Source of the DNA: Brachionus rotundiformis
Lineage: Eukaryota; Rotifera; Eurotatoria; Ploima; Brachionidae
Reading direction: 5' to 3'
NCBI GenBank assembly: GCA_016802295.1
Contig: JAESIW010000200.1
Coordinates: 1,264,793-1,328,792, forward strand
DNA length: 64,000 nucleotides
Shown: in pieces, positions 1 through 12,637 of the stretch
Layout of the letters: every line of letters starts with the position of its first letter
Position numbering within the stretch: position 1 is the stretch's first letter
The notes under the pieces: generated by a model
Told to the model about the DNA's origin: nothing
Seen by the model: the letters and a program-made list of their open reading frames with translations, nothing else
Databases searched by the model: none
Program-made: the position numbers and the translations under genes

Positions 1-2644
1 TTGTAAAGAACTTGCTAAAGCAATCAAACTTAATTGTACGAAAAAAATTTGAATAAAAAATTTCATTTTCAATACAAATCTATTTTTTGTTATTCTATTT
101 TAGATTTAAAATAATTTTTATAGAATTATTTTTATTTGGTAAAATCATATGATTTCAGATGTGAAAATTTCGTAGTCTTTTTTCAAAATTGTTTTGAAAT
201 TTTCGAAATCAAACTTAAATTTAGAATATTTATTTTCAAGTTTTATCTTTTCTAGATGAAAAAAAATATCTTTCAAGCCAAAAATAGAAAAATAGAAATT
301 TTAAATTGGTCGTCAAAACTAAAAAGCTAAATTTTATTAAAATAAAAAATTCTTTTAATTAATCGTAATAAAACGAACATAGATAGATCTAAAAAAATAA
401 GAACGATTATTACTGTTTGTATTATTGGTAAAGATAAAAATATATTGACATTAAACTTAATTAATATTTAAAACTATTATTCTTGACGATTCTATAAATT
501 ATTTGAAAACCTTAAATTCAAAAAATTATAAATTTTGTCTAATATTAATAATTTTATTTATTTTAGACAATTATTTTAAACTATTTGTAATCAAAATTGA
601 CATCAATTTAAAAAAAATGATAAAACAGAAGGAAGAAAAATTTAAGTTTGTGACAAATATTTTTTTGGATCTGCTTTTCCATCTGATTAACTACTTCTTG
701 TAACAGAACTTATAATTTTTCTTCTCTTAACTTTTACTATATATAAACCATAAAACGTCCATACTGACCCACCAATTGCACTCTTTCCTTAGCGAAAATG
801 TTTGTTGTCTTCATATGAGCTTCATTTCTTTCAGTTTTTTTAAGCTGCTATCCTCCAAGTCAGCTTTGGTCTTCCAGCATTTTTTTTTTCCTGAGGTGTC
901 CCAATTTTCTCTTTAATACTTGTGCGGTTAAATAATTGGCCCTACGCACTTTCAGAAGGTTTGAAGTTAAGTTTCCACAATCAGCTATCCACTTCCTCTA
1001 GGAGGATTTGAACCTTGATCTTGATCACTTTGTATTAAATGGCAGCTGGTCTAACCACTACACCATCGATTCGACACATCTATATAATACAGATTTATCA
1101 AGACAACCAGAATTAACAAATGTTTATTTCCAGTCCATGTATCCTTGATGATTGATAAACTTCAGCGCTAAAGATCATGCCTGATTTTGTTTAGGAAGAT
1201 GACTCATAGATCAGATATTTGCACTGAACTCCGTAATATCTAGATATAGAATTGATCTAACGATATTAGATTTTAATTATAATAAAATTACGCATATTTT
1301 TTAACAGAAAATAAATATTAATCATTCAAAGTCATTAAATAAGTCAATAATGTCAATTTGATAAATTATCTTAATTTTAATTTCTATTTTGCTCGAGAAT
1401 TGAATTTGAAGGCGTCTAATTAATCAAGATTAGAGTAGAAAGTTTTCTTAAAAAATCATTTCCCCAGTAGCTTATATTTATAAGATTATTATCATCTTTC
1501 AATTAGTTTAGATTTGTGATAAAAAAATAAATCTAAAAATTATTTTATTAAGCTAATATCTTTTTTAATATAAGTAAAATTCTTCTAAATTATTTATTTG
1601 AATTTGGTGTTCAATGTTTCAATGTTGATTAGATTTAAAGGTTAAAAAATATCTAATTATCTAATTACTAATTATTTAAATATATTTTTTAGCATGATCA
1701 TTAAAATGTGAAAATGTAAAAATTTAAATTGATTGGCATTATCGAAATAAAAACAATATTTATTTAGTTTTTTATTTAAAAATTAAAATTTTAAACAAAA
1801 AATAATATTTTTAATCAAAACAAATAAAAATCAGTAGGAAAAAATAATAAAAAATAAAAATTACTTTTGAAATATTAAGCCCTATCCACATTAAAAAAAT
1901 GGTTTTCCTCAATTTTATTTCGACTAATATTGGGACCCGCAGAAACATTCAAATTAGGAGATAGTAATTAACAATTATTTAAGTCCGTACAAATAGAAGC
2001 GTTTTGCAAATTTTCATTTACCAAACAAGAAAAAAAGAAAAATCCAGCATTCGCTTTTATTAGATATTAAAATTTACAAAAAAATTAAAAAAATTACATC
2101 CGAGACTATCTCGAATGAGCTCAAAGACGACAATTAACCGCATTAAATTAACAACATTTAAATACACAACATCTAAATGTGTTTAAGAAAAAAAAAGAAA
2201 GAAAAAAAAGAGTAAAAAAAATAAAATCTGAGTAACAACACTGAGATTAAGGAAATAATTTAGTGCTATTTTATTTTGCAATCTTTTTTAAATCTAATTG
2301 AGAATGGTGTTCTTTGTTTTCCAAAATTAATTGAGCAATAAACATGTTCTTTCAAATTTTAGATTTTTTTGCTCTTTTTAGAATAAATAAAACGGAAGAA
2401 CTTCACCTCTCTAAAAAAGGTATTCGAATGACTAGTATACGTGAGATTTTCATGAGGAAATTTATCTACATTGAATTGTTGCATTTAAAAACTAAAACTG
2501 TTTGTCAATTTGAATTACAAGATAAAACTTATCTCCATTAAATTACTGAATCTTTTTTGCATAAGAAATCTTTTAAATTATGCTTTTTTTTTAAATAAAA
2601 TAAAATTGACAATTTTTATAGGTTTTGGCATTTTTTAAAATGCT
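1..2644. other. AT-rich intergenic DNA, no gene seen
   Basis: No open reading frame here resembles a known protein. Short frames at 503-703 and 2344-2541 are AT-rich and lack splice context. The stretch holds a tRNA-like SINE-type fragment near 1000-1078. A reverse-strand AATAAA at 2270-2275 could serve the diacylglycerol kinase gene that ends at 2645, but it is distant (about 370 nt). Confidence 0.6.
1000..1078 (-). repeat. tRNA-derived SINE-like fragment with pol III A and B boxes
   Basis: Read on the minus strand, 1051-1065 gives an A-box-like TGGTGTAGTGGTTAG and 1004-1014 a B-box-like GGTTCAAATCC, spaced as in a tRNA gene. The flanking acceptor halves do not pair and the anticodon arm is not convincing, so this is not a functional tRNA. 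It looks like the tRNA-like head of a SINE or a decayed tRNA pseudogene; the more GC-rich DNA at about 820-1000 may be the body of the same element. Inference from box spacing only. Confidence 0.5.
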
Positions 2645-5600
2645 CTAAAATGGCTCTGATTCTCCATCGGGATCTACCGGATCATTTTCGGCTCTGGTTC
2701 CGCCTTGATTTGTGTTGGTCAAGTTGACACTAGGCTCAGTATTTCGTCTCTTAATTTTCATTTTGCTTTTTTTTAACATGGTAGCCTTGGCAAATTCGAA
2801 TTATATTTTATTTTAGATTTTATTTACTGTTAAATTACTTTAAGTGCTGATTTTAGAATGGTAATGGCGCATGGAGATTGTAGCCACGGCTCACCGTCCA
2901 CTTGAACTGGAATTTCATTGCTCATTTTTATTTTTATCTTTAATAATATGTAAAATAAAATTTTTGACAAAAAAATTTCCTTTTTTTTTAAATAAACTAA
3001 CCCTTCCGCCCTGAGCTAGCCGGATAGCACTGGACAAACCACTCTGAATTTGTCCCATATGTACTACGCCCTTGATGCCTACGACTTCTAACATGCCATC
3101 GTAATGGGTTGGCTTTTGGAACTGATCTTCTTTCTCTGGTCCCCATGGATTTGCTCCGCTACCCCAGCTGAGTATATTTAGGATAATTATGCCCTCTATC
3201 TGTGGCAAGTCTACTTTTCGACCATCGACCTCTAGTGTTACATGCCGATTAAAGTCCTTGCATGAACCTCGATTCATTATCTTCCGGATTCCTAGTTGTA
3301 GGTAGTATTTTTTGTTGTGTAATCTGCTATTGAACTTGTTTGGGTTTTCTTCGCGAGCCGTATGAAAATCGAGACAAACATCGGCATCAATGCCAATGCC
3401 AAAGTAGTTATTCATGACGTAAATTTCGGTATTGTCCTCATTAGTGTTTGCTTGGCTCACATTTACAGCAATAGATAGCTGCCGTTTTAAATCATCAAGC
3501 TCCTTATTTTCATCTGAATGGAACACGACAGTCCATCGATCCAAAGTGATCTCTTCAGCTTCAATGACGTCACGTAAAAGATTGATGGGTTCCTCAGCGC
3601 CAGTATATCCTGCGCCCCATCTAAGCACTCGCGCTAGATCATTTCCTGTTCCCAATGGAACAATAGCCATCGGTGGTGATTGACATGCTGCATCTTGACT
3701 AACATTATCCAAGCATGACAGAACCCAACCGATAGTACCGTCGCCACCACATGCCAATATTCGATAGGATTCAATATTTCTGAAAACATACAATCCTGGC
3801 AACGGGCCTCCGTTTTGAAGGTCAAAAACTTGATGTGGATTAAGAAGATGTCGAAAACTGGTTATTAGTTCCGAGCCTTGTTGCCCACCGCTTTTAACAT
3901 TCACAAATACCAGCAGTGGCACCACATTTGAAGGAATCATCGGGGGCTAAACAATTAAATATTTAATAAAATTTTAGATAATTAATTTTTTTACTTGGAT
4001 TGTAGGCAATAAAAGCACCATTAATTGCTTGTTTTCATAATAAGAATCCTTGAGCATTTTGAAAGCTTTGACGGCTTTGGCCGAATCATCATATAAAATG
4101 ACCATTGAACCATATTCATAATAAATTACGTCAAATTTACTCCATCTTAAGTCATTGTTGTTCCTTAGAGTGTCCATTAGAATCTTTTCATACTGAATTT
4201 GTGATAGTCCGTTTGGTAAATTTCCGACAAAAAGAGCAACTGATGGTCCATGAGGATCTTCTTTTTGCTGAAGATAAAATCTAACCATTCGATTGTTGCA
4301 TAAGGATTCCTTTTATTAAAAATAATAAAACTTAATAAATGAATTAAAAATTTCAATTTTTAATTTTATTTTTAATAAAAATAAATTTATTATTCGACTC
4401 TATTTTAATTAAATAACTTTATATTTTTCAGTAGTTTTCTAGATGGTCAAATAGAACAGAAGAAATTAATTGAAAATTTTTCTCTATTAAAGAATTCATA
4501 TAATATTTACTTATTCTCTACCACAAATAATAATTAAATTTTTCAATTAAGACTAATCATTGCTTTTTTTCAGAGTTATTTTTAAGTCACAAATATAAAT
4601 TAAATTTCAAATTCTTTTCAAAAAGTTTTAGAATAAAACCAAATCTTAAATAGACTTTAATTTTGAAAAAACTAGAAATCCGAATTAACAAGAAATTAAA
4701 CTTTTAAATATTAAATATTAATTATCAAAAATCTAATAGCACCGATAAACTTTTTATTTACTTTTCTTATCTGTTGAACTATTTTAAGTGGATGTTCGTC
4801 AATTGCAAGTGTTTTTTCAGCAACATCCTGGTCGATTAGTACTTGTACCAGGAAATAATTTTCAAATTCATCATTCTTATTTGGAAAAAAAAAATTTTAA
4901 TTAGAAATAATAAAAAAAGTATCTAAAAAAGTAAAATTGTACATTAATTTCAAATTTTTCCAGAGCAATTTTTATGGTCTCGGCTACATTTGTATTCAAA
5001 TTAAGCTTAATATTCTGGTATCCAACTACATCTCTTTGATTTAATGATTTTAAATTAACAAATAAAGAATTCAAATTAAAATTTACTTAATAACACCAGG
5101 ATAGACGCGAATGTATTCGCTACTTTGATCTCTGTAGCGAAGCAATATTGATGGTTTTGTACCTTCAAAATTACTGCTTAAAACTGCTGATTTAATGGTT
5201 TTAATCGGATTTGACTCTTCAACCAATTTTTCTTCTATTTGCAATTCGTCCATCATACCACTGGATGAAGCAACAAATGGTATCGATAAATAATATTTAT
5301 TCGAATCATCATTTATATGGAATGTCCTTAATGATGCTTCCTATTATTTTAAAAATTTAATTTGGAAAAAATCCAATCTTATTAATGTATCTAGAAATTA
5401 CCAAAAGTGTTTGATAGGAGCAATTTTTTGGGACAGTGACAGTTCGAAATACTTTTTTGCGATATGACGAATTTCCGTCATAAACTCTGACTATCTCTGC
5501 AAAAGAAATTATTAAAAAAGAGTACTTTCAAGGTAAAGATGGTTTAACCTCTTGCATCTTCAGCTTCTTCTTCAGTTTGTTTATACTTTTCTTTCTTCTT

Positions 5601-8531
5601 TGGTTGAATACTTGAATTGTATTCTTTGTTTTGAGAGTTGAAAAAAGGAGATGCTGGAAGTGAACTCGATGGTGATGAGTTTGTGTTGTTTGCCAATGGA
5701 TATGATTGGGTAAGTAGAGATTGTGATGTGCTGGGATAGAAGTTTGAGCCAATGTTGCTAAAGCCCGTCTGGGAAGCGGGTGGTGTGAGAGTGGCGCTGT
5801 CGGAGACAGCTTCAAATTTGAGATCCCCGCCCGAGGATGACCACTCTGATGAATTGCTCCGCACTTAAACAAAAATAAGAACTCTTTTTCGGAACAATTG
5901 GTAAAATTACCTTTAGGCCTGTTATTCTGCAGACCGAATATGGTCTCTTTGTTCATTTCAATGCGAGGAACAGATACCGCAAAAGGCGGAATAATAATGT
6001 CTCTTAAATTTCCAAAGTTGCATTCATCGATTATTCGTTGTCGGCATATGCCATGTGCCTTTTACCAACAGCAATAGATTAAAATTATACTTTGGCTAGA
6101 GTTTATCTTACCGTAATTCCACACCATTCACATCTCATTCCTGCTAAACACTCGGATGTCCAGCATGTTTTTTTGCAAACAGCACATTTAGAATTTGAAG
6201 GCAAATTGCCTTCTCGCCAATGGTGGCGAGGAGTCAACGATTTAAGATTTCGATTGGGAACATAGGTAGCTGTTTCACAACAATCGTTTACGGCTAATAC
6301 TTGACAATCTACATGAACAAAATATTCACAAACTAATTGATAATATAATTAGAATTTAGCCACAGATAAGATGGTATTCTATTCTTACTTTCACATCTTA
6401 CGGATAGGTTGTCTTCAAGACGCTTACGACATATATTACAGAATTTTCTTTTAAAATGGGTCGGCTCTGACCAACAATGAGCAACAGGGTTCTATGAAAT
6501 AAAATATAAAAATATTTAAATGTGAAAAAAATTAAATCAGGCCCTTTTAATAACCAAAATATCGGAAGATATAGAAATAAGGAAATTCTTTTCTATCATT
6601 ATTAAATAGAATTCATTGCATCCTTTAAAATTTAATATTCTAGATTTCGGTAACCTTTTACAATTAAAATATTTAAAATAGATAGAATTTTTGTTTATTT
6701 TAAAAGTGCTGTCATTTGGACTTGATATATTTGGCAAAATAAGAGATAAACTAAATTCAATAAATTAATTTAAATTTTTGATCAATTAATGATGGCAAAT
6801 AATTGATTATTTTAGATATTAGGATATTTTATCTATTATTATTTAGCTTTAATTGACAAAAATTTAAACATCCTTCAATTATTTAGATCTAAGGAAAAAT
6901 TTTGTACTTAGTTTTGCTAATAAAATCAAGATAAGTTTAACTCAAAACAAATACACCAACATTTATGCATTGTATAATATAATCTAATAAGCATAGCCAT
7001 TCATAACTAAAAAACCTTTAATTTAGTTTGAAATAAATTATTTAAATTTTAATTATTTAACTATTTTAGAGATTAGTTAATTTTTTACTTTAAGTAGAAA
7101 AAAAATTATATAAAACTAAAATAATTGACAATAGGCTTTTAAAATTTTAATTATTCTCTATAGTCTAAAAAAATGGTTAAGCAGTGTCATATTTGGTTTA
7201 AAATTAGAACAAAAAAGTTACTGATTCAAGATAAACTAATGACGTCAATGCAATAGTTACATAATACTATAAACTTTAATTTAATTGTTTCAGCTTAGAA
7301 ATGTCTAAACTTCAGTTTGGATTTAAATCTGCCTTATCCAAATTGTTTGATTATATTGCATTGACGTCATTGTGCTCGGCAACTTTTTCCTCATAATTAA
7401 TATCTGCTTGTTTCTATTCAACTCTCATGGTATCCTATCTTATTTGCTATATGAAAATAGAAATCCGAGATTGTCTGTAAATTAGTAAGAAGACAGAAAT
7501 AATATTGATACCAAACTTGTTATGTAACCGATTAATTGATTACAATTACGTCAGTCTAGTTATTTTGACGCCATGGATACAAAAGCAAAATACTTACTTT
7601 GATAAGACTATGGGCTATGCTAGAACATGGTGTAACCACTGATTTTTGACACTTTTCGTGACACACAAAATTACAAACTAGAAAAAAATAAATAAAATAA
7701 AAAATTATTATACAATTTAAAAAAAGTTAAAATTTTTTAATAAATAATTTTAATAAATTAAATTTGTTAATAAAGAGAAATTAAAAATTTTTTTATTTTT
7801 TGTTTAAATCTACCTTCACAAATAAAACCTTGTCCGATAAGACCCCAGAGCATTTCAGTGCAATGGTGACAATAGGTTGGCTTGTGAAATGTTTTTTTGG
7901 AGAAAAAGTGTCCGTGTCCGATGCAAGGCTCGGCGTTGGTAGATGCGTTGGTGATCGTGTTTGTGGATAAAGTAAGTAGAGAAGAAGAGCTACTGTGGCT
8001 AGTGGGTCTGTGCGTGACTAGAGCCAGTTGGTTGAGTCCGGTGGTATTAGTTGGCGTGGTAGATGGTGAAGAGTTAAGCGAAACGTTCGATTGTATGGTA
8101 GTGAGATTTGAGGATAGAGACGAGTTCAAAAATGTAGATGCGCTTGATGAGGTATTTTTTAGCGATAGTTCTTGGTTCAAGTTGGTCGAGTTTATATTAT
8201 GCAGGTACCGGTGTCCATGGTGAGATGGGTGATGTGGATGATGGTAGGCAAGGGTCGAGTTGGGCGATGGATTGTTGTTTAAATTGTTGGTCGAAGATGA
8301 CGAAGAGGATGATGACGATATAGACGATGATGTAGAAGTGTTCAATGACGTAGTGAGTCTAGTAAGCGAGCTTGCCTGCGTCGAGCTGGTCGGCGTGAGC
8401 GCGGCACCCGACGAGCACGACGATGTAGACATGGGCGAAGCGGAGCCCGGCGAGGGCGTCGGTGGCAACAGTGTCTTGGTTATTTGGATAGATGTCTCCG
8501 GCGTGGAGTTGATGCGGCTTTTGTCACTCAT
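2645..8531 (-). CDS. DGKQ: Diacylglycerol kinase theta, 14 coding exons, 1204 aa
   Basis: Phosphorylates diacylglycerol to phosphatidic acid, ending DAG signalling at membranes. Coding exons (reverse order): 7814-8531, 7598-7677, 6389-6491, 6112-6308, 5911-6058, 5549-5863, 5402-5496, 5087-5340, 4943-5033, 4762-4875, 3995-4309, 3002-3946, 2839-2937, 2645-2785; all phases agree. Residues 1-200 are Ser/Thr/Asn-rich low complexity. Three C1 zinc fingers follow (about 207-257, 271-312, 329-378), the number that marks the theta class. A Ras-association/PH-like region spans about 521-705, then the catalytic domain with GGDGTIGW (near 877) and PLGTGNDLARVLRWG (near 910), and the accessory domain. The tail is basic (MLKKSKMKIKRR) as in relatives. 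In C1-2 the zinc-ligand His is replaced by Val. The ATG follows an in-frame TAG; a strong donor at 9762/9763 may mark an upstream 5' UTR exon. Confidence 0.93.
7238..7371. repeat. 18-bp perfect inverted repeat in DGK intron 2
   Basis: AATGACGTCAATGCAATA at 7238-7255 is exactly inverted at 7354-7371, 98 nt apart. Each arm contains TGACGTCA, the palindromic CRE/CREB-type site. The rest of the 1.1-kb intron (6492-7597) is plain AT-rich sequence. This could be a foldback element or a pair of regulatory sites; no target duplication is evident. Confidence 0.55.
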
Positions 8532-9762
8532 TTCACCTAGCGTCAGCCACCACCTATCATTCTAATCAATCAAATCTATTTTTTTGTAATGTAATAAAGA
8601 TAAATTCCGATGCGCTGGTCAATTCAGACTTTGTTCATCTAAGCCATATATTTTATCTAAATATACAAAATTTTCCACTAGCTTTTTTTCTCATAAATTT
8701 TTTTGTTTTTTTTTTTTATACTCTTTATTGCAGTAAAAAATCGAGAAAACATTAGATTTTATTATTATTATTTTTATTAATTATAGGCGACAACAATTGA
8801 CTCTCTTGGAAAAGAATAAAAGAAGAGAAAGAGAGAGAGACGAAAGGAGAAGAAATAATATTTTATTTTAATATTGTGCAAAAGATTTGCTTGTAAATTG
8901 CTGCCACTGCTTATTCTCCTACTTTTACTACAACTGCTGATAATTTTCTTAGATCTATGAAAATAACAATTCATAATAAAATATTAAAATTCGTCTTTAG
9001 CATTACCAATTTGCTGCTGATTGATGCTGTGGTACATAAACAAAAATTATGCTCTTAATCATAATTTTCTATATTGATATTATTGATGATTATCATTGGG
9101 ATGATAAAATAAGAGTTGGCAGCGAGGAGAGAGAGAGAAAGATTAAGTTTGGGGCCGCAAATGAATGCAAGATCGGAAAGAAAAGCAGCTTTATTTATCA
9201 TAATTGGAATCCACCACAAAATTTAGCTTTAGTTCTATGCTTTTTTGTTATTTCTAGCAAACAGCAATATTATTAATTATTATTAATTAAATTTTGGAAT
9301 TATCTGAATATTATAATATTGTAAAAGCTGAAGAAAAAAAATAAAATATTAAAAATTTGAGCCCATATATATCATAAACATAATTGTAACGATTTTTTAT
9401 TTAAAAAAAAAATTTTCCCCTCTTATTATAATTTGAGGATTTAAATTTGGGCTGGCAAAAAATCGAATTCTCTTCTTTTTTTCTGCTTATGAAAATTATT
9501 TTCAGCCTAATAATTGCATTCATAATTTGAAATTCATAATTTCAAATGTCGATACCATCAATAATGTGCTAATAATTGATTTTATGTTTTTGTTTGGCAA
9601 AATATGGAGCGAGATGCCGCTCAAAAGATTAAAAAAATAAAAAAAAAGTGCTTGAGAGAATTGCTACATAGTTGATAATAGAGTATCTCTACGTTTACTT
9701 AAATAATTGATTATAATAATTTGGAATATTAATAATATTTAAATTTTTCTAAATTTGCTTAC

Positions 9763-9900
9763 CTGGCACATCGACCCATTCAGTTAAGAGTCTTTTGTCT
9801 ATCCTACTTGACTTAAAGAGACTTAAAGTAAGAGAACCTCATTGCCATGAATTGCCATTGAAATATTAATCTCCTTAAATATCAAGTAAAAAGCCAATCT
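9763..9900 (-). other. Possible 5' UTR exon of the DGK theta gene
   Basis: The minus strand reads ...GATGTGCCAG|GTAAGC, a good splice donor with last exon base 9763. No open frame continues across it, which suits a leader exon. A matching acceptor lies about 35 nt before the DGK start at 8531. The 5' boundary is unknown, and 9900 is only a placeholder. Transcript data are needed to confirm it. Confidence 0.3.
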
Positions 9901-10561
9901 ACTTACTTGGCCTATTCTAACAACAATTAAATCTTCTTTAAACAAAATATATATTAAATTGTTTTTTTAATTTTAGTATTTTCTGTAAAAAATTTTCTAG
10001 TTAGCTATTGTTTTGTTTTTTTATGATTTTTAGTGACTTCAAAAAAATGTAAAATTGAGCAAATTAATTAAACTTTTTATTGTGACATAAGATTATATCT
10101 GTAGTTGGCTGAAGTAAGCCAGGATTTCCAGAAATTTGTGTCATTCGAATTTTTGATTCGCATTGTTTTTCAGGACAAACTCAGTTTGGTTATTACCCTA
10201 TGTTCGTTTTGTCATCTAATTATTTACTTGGTAAACAAATATTGAATTGATTAAAAGTGCCACTTTAATTGACTTAAATAATTATTTTAAATAATTTAAG
10301 ACATAAAGATGACCAAAATTTACAAAAATGTAAACTTTTTTAAGTTGACAGATATTGTTTAATTTTTAATTATTATATTATTTTTAAAACACTTATATTT
10401 TTGCCTTTTTTATAATATTCAATCTGAGCTTAATCCCGAATATGCTATTTTATTTAAAAAAAAAGTTTACTACAAAAATTTAATAAGCATCGAAGACAAA
10501 CATTTGACCTAATTTTAATTATATTTAATTTAAATATAAATAATTTTTTTTCTATCAATAA

Positions 10562-10567
10562 TTTATT
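10562..10567 (-). terminator. Poly(A) signal AATAAA of the ankyrin gene
   Basis: AATAAA on the minus strand, 32 nt after the stop codon at 10599; nearest good signal. Confidence 0.5.
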
Positions 10568-10598
10568 TAATAAATTTAAACAAACATAATAAAATAAT

Positions 10599-11550
10599 TC
10601 ATCTGCGTTGCTTAAATTCTTTACCTCCAATTTTTTTCAAAAAGTAAAAAGCGTCTTTGGAATTGAAATATCTGGCAAATGTAAGAGGTGTATTCATTTT
10701 ATTATCTTTGGCATTTAGGTTTCCTCCTCGTTTAATCAAAAATTTGAGTAACTCTATATCATTGTGCATTGCAGCTATGTGTAGAGAGGTTATTCCATTT
10801 TTATCTGCTCGATTAACAGCGTCATTTTTGCCCAAGATTAGCTTGACCATGTCAATGTTGCAATTGTCGACTGCTCGTTGAAGTGGACCTATTCCTTGGT
10901 TATCGAAAATTTCTATCTCTGCTTTTTCTTCAAGCAAAAGATTGACCAATTCTTTAAAAAAATAATTAAATAATAAATTTTAAATCTAATAATTTTTATT
11001 TCTTAATTAAAATAAAAATACCCAAGTCATTCAATCTAGCAGCCTCATTTAGACAGGTCGCTGAATTGGAGTCAATCTCGTTCACTGAATTATATGCGTT
11101 TAGAAGAATTTTCAGTACTTCTTGTTTATTTGAGCCTATGCTATTTGCCAAATAAAATAGGGCAATTTTTCCTTAGGTTATTAAAATTATTGAAATTAAT
11201 TTTAAGAAAATTTTATTTTAATTTTAATTGAACCTTGATTGTCTTTAATTTTTGGATCAGCACCATGTTCCAATAAGCAGTTGATAATTTGTACATTACC
11301 TGATTGAATAAACTTGAATTAACTCTAGAATAAAGCAAAAAAGATCTAAAATAGTACCGATGTATACTGCAAACATAAGTAAGGTGACACCCTCTTTATT
11401 TTGGAAGTTAATTAGCTTCAATTTATCATTATTTAAGCTTTTCAAAAAACAACTAATATTAAAATAATCATTTTGTTTAATTAACTCGAAAATTTTGACA
11501 AAGTTTTTGAATGACAGTCGGTTGGACAAAAAATTAAAAAAATAGTTCAT
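10599..11550 (-). CDS. Small ankyrin-repeat protein, 4 exons, 253 aa
   Basis: Coding exons 11358-11550, 11234-11299, 11022-11171, 10599-10951, with introns as short as 58 nt and consistent phases (all phase 1). At least four ankyrin repeats are visible: one around residues 48-80 (EGVTLLMFAVYIG then CLLEHGADPKIKDNQG), one degenerate in exon 3, and clear ones in exon 4 (GPLQRAVDNCNIDMVKLILG, then GITSLHIAAMHNDIELLKFL followed by NTPLTFARY). No signal peptide, membrane segment or additional domain is seen, so the protein is probably a cytosolic or nuclear adaptor of unknown partner. The start is the first in-frame ATG. Ankyrin repeats are too common to assign orthology. Confidence 0.82.
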
Positions 11551-12169
11551 ATTAGAAACTATATTTTTCGTTCAAATAATTCCTAAAGTTTTTTGCATAA
11601 TTAGAAACTAATGGTGCATTTGGTAAGGGGTATTTGTTCAATTTTTATATTATAATACTAGAAAACAAGCACTCAACTAGCTATTTAGCAACAAAGACGA
11701 AAAAATTTTAATTCTTATAAAATTCTAAACAATATTTAAATATGAAGTTTTGAGAAAATTTGAAACCTTTTTTATTTCAAACAAAAAAAAATACTTTACC
11801 TAATCAATAAAGTGTTTATTAAATATTTATTAATTATATAAATTTAACTGCTAAAAAAAAATAATTTCTCTGGTAAAATAAATATTTTCAAATAGTTGAT
11901 TTAATAAATGAAATTATTAATAGAATATATTGTTATGTTCAAATTGACTTGATTTCTGCTTTATCTAAATAAAACAATTGAACATTCAAAATAAATATTT
12001 AAGAACCAGTAAAATATTAAATACAAAAGTAAACTTTTGATGGTTTAAAATTGGCAGATTTTTTTATCCTGTTCAAATATTTAACTTTAGCCGGTTAGTT
12101 TCCAAATTAATTAAAATTGACTGTTAAATTAACATGTCTCATAGATTTTTAATTAAAATTAAAATTTTA
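11551..12169. other. Intergenic DNA up to assembly gap
   Basis: AT-rich DNA without a recognisable gene between the divergent ankyrin gene and the assembly gap. Its last 103 bases form the left copy of the direct repeat that brackets the gap. Confidence 0.5.
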
Positions 12170-12632
12170 NNNNNNNNNNNNNNNNNNNNNNNNNNNNNNN
12201 NNNNNNNNNNNNNNNNNNNNNNNNNNNNNNNNNNNNNNNNNNNNNNNNNNNNNNNNNNNNNNNNNNNNNNNNNNNNNNNNNNNNNNNNNNNNNNNNNNNN
12301 NNNNNNNNNNNNNNNNNNNNNNNNNNNNNNNNNNNNNNNNNNNNNNNNNNNNNNNNNNNNNNNNNNNNNNNNNNNNNNNNNNNNNNNNNNNNNNNNNNNN
12401 NNNNNNNNNNNNNNNNNNNNNNNNNNNNNNNNNNNNNNNNNNNNNNNNNNNNNNNNNNNNNNNNNNNNNNNNNNNNNNNNNNNNNNNNNNNNNNNNNNNN
12501 NNNNNNNNNNNNNNNNNNNNNNNNNNNNNTCCTGTTCAAATATTTAACTTTAGCCGGTTAATTTCCAAATTAATTAAAATTGACTGTTAAATTAACATGT
12601 CTCATAGATTTTTAATTAAAATTAAAATTTAA
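12067..12632 (+). repeat. ~103-bp direct repeat flanking a 360-N gap
   Basis: 12067-12169 and 12530-12632 are nearly identical (both start TCCTGTTCAAATATTTAAC), with about two or three differences. The right copy runs straight into the start codon at 12638, so the duplicated segment includes the presumed promoter/5' UTR of the membrane-protein gene. It may be a real tandem duplication or an assembly join in which one locus is represented twice. Confidence 0.85.
12170..12529. other. Assembly gap (360 N)
   Basis: A run of exactly 360 unknown bases. Open frames called through it are meaningless. Confidence 0.99.
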
Positions 12633-12637
12633 AAAAA

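Larger units (their letters stand above)
8532..10598. other. Intergenic / 5' leader region of the DGK gene
   Basis: No protein family is recognisable. The only gene-like signal is on the minus strand at 9758-9770, where GTGCCAG is followed by the donor GTAAGC, as expected for the end of a non-coding 5' exon. It could splice to the acceptor ...GATTAG at about 8567 just upstream of the DGK start codon. The frame at 9049-9276 (+) is AT-rich and has no recognisable domain. Confidence 0.4.

Noticed and set aside
2830..2937. Early stop of DGK at 2830 (reading through the exon 13 donor)
   Set aside because: Splicing AAA|GTAATT to the acceptor at 2786 restores the conserved MLKKSKMKIKRR tail, so the read-through stop is intronic.
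8138..8565. Plus-strand open frames opposite the first DGK exon
   Set aside because: They are antisense shadows of the Ser/Thr-rich DGK N terminus; the minus-strand frame continues into C1 domains with correct splicing.
9049..9276. 75-aa plus-strand open frame upstream of DGK
   Set aside because: No recognisable domain, AT-rich composition, no splice or poly(A) context.
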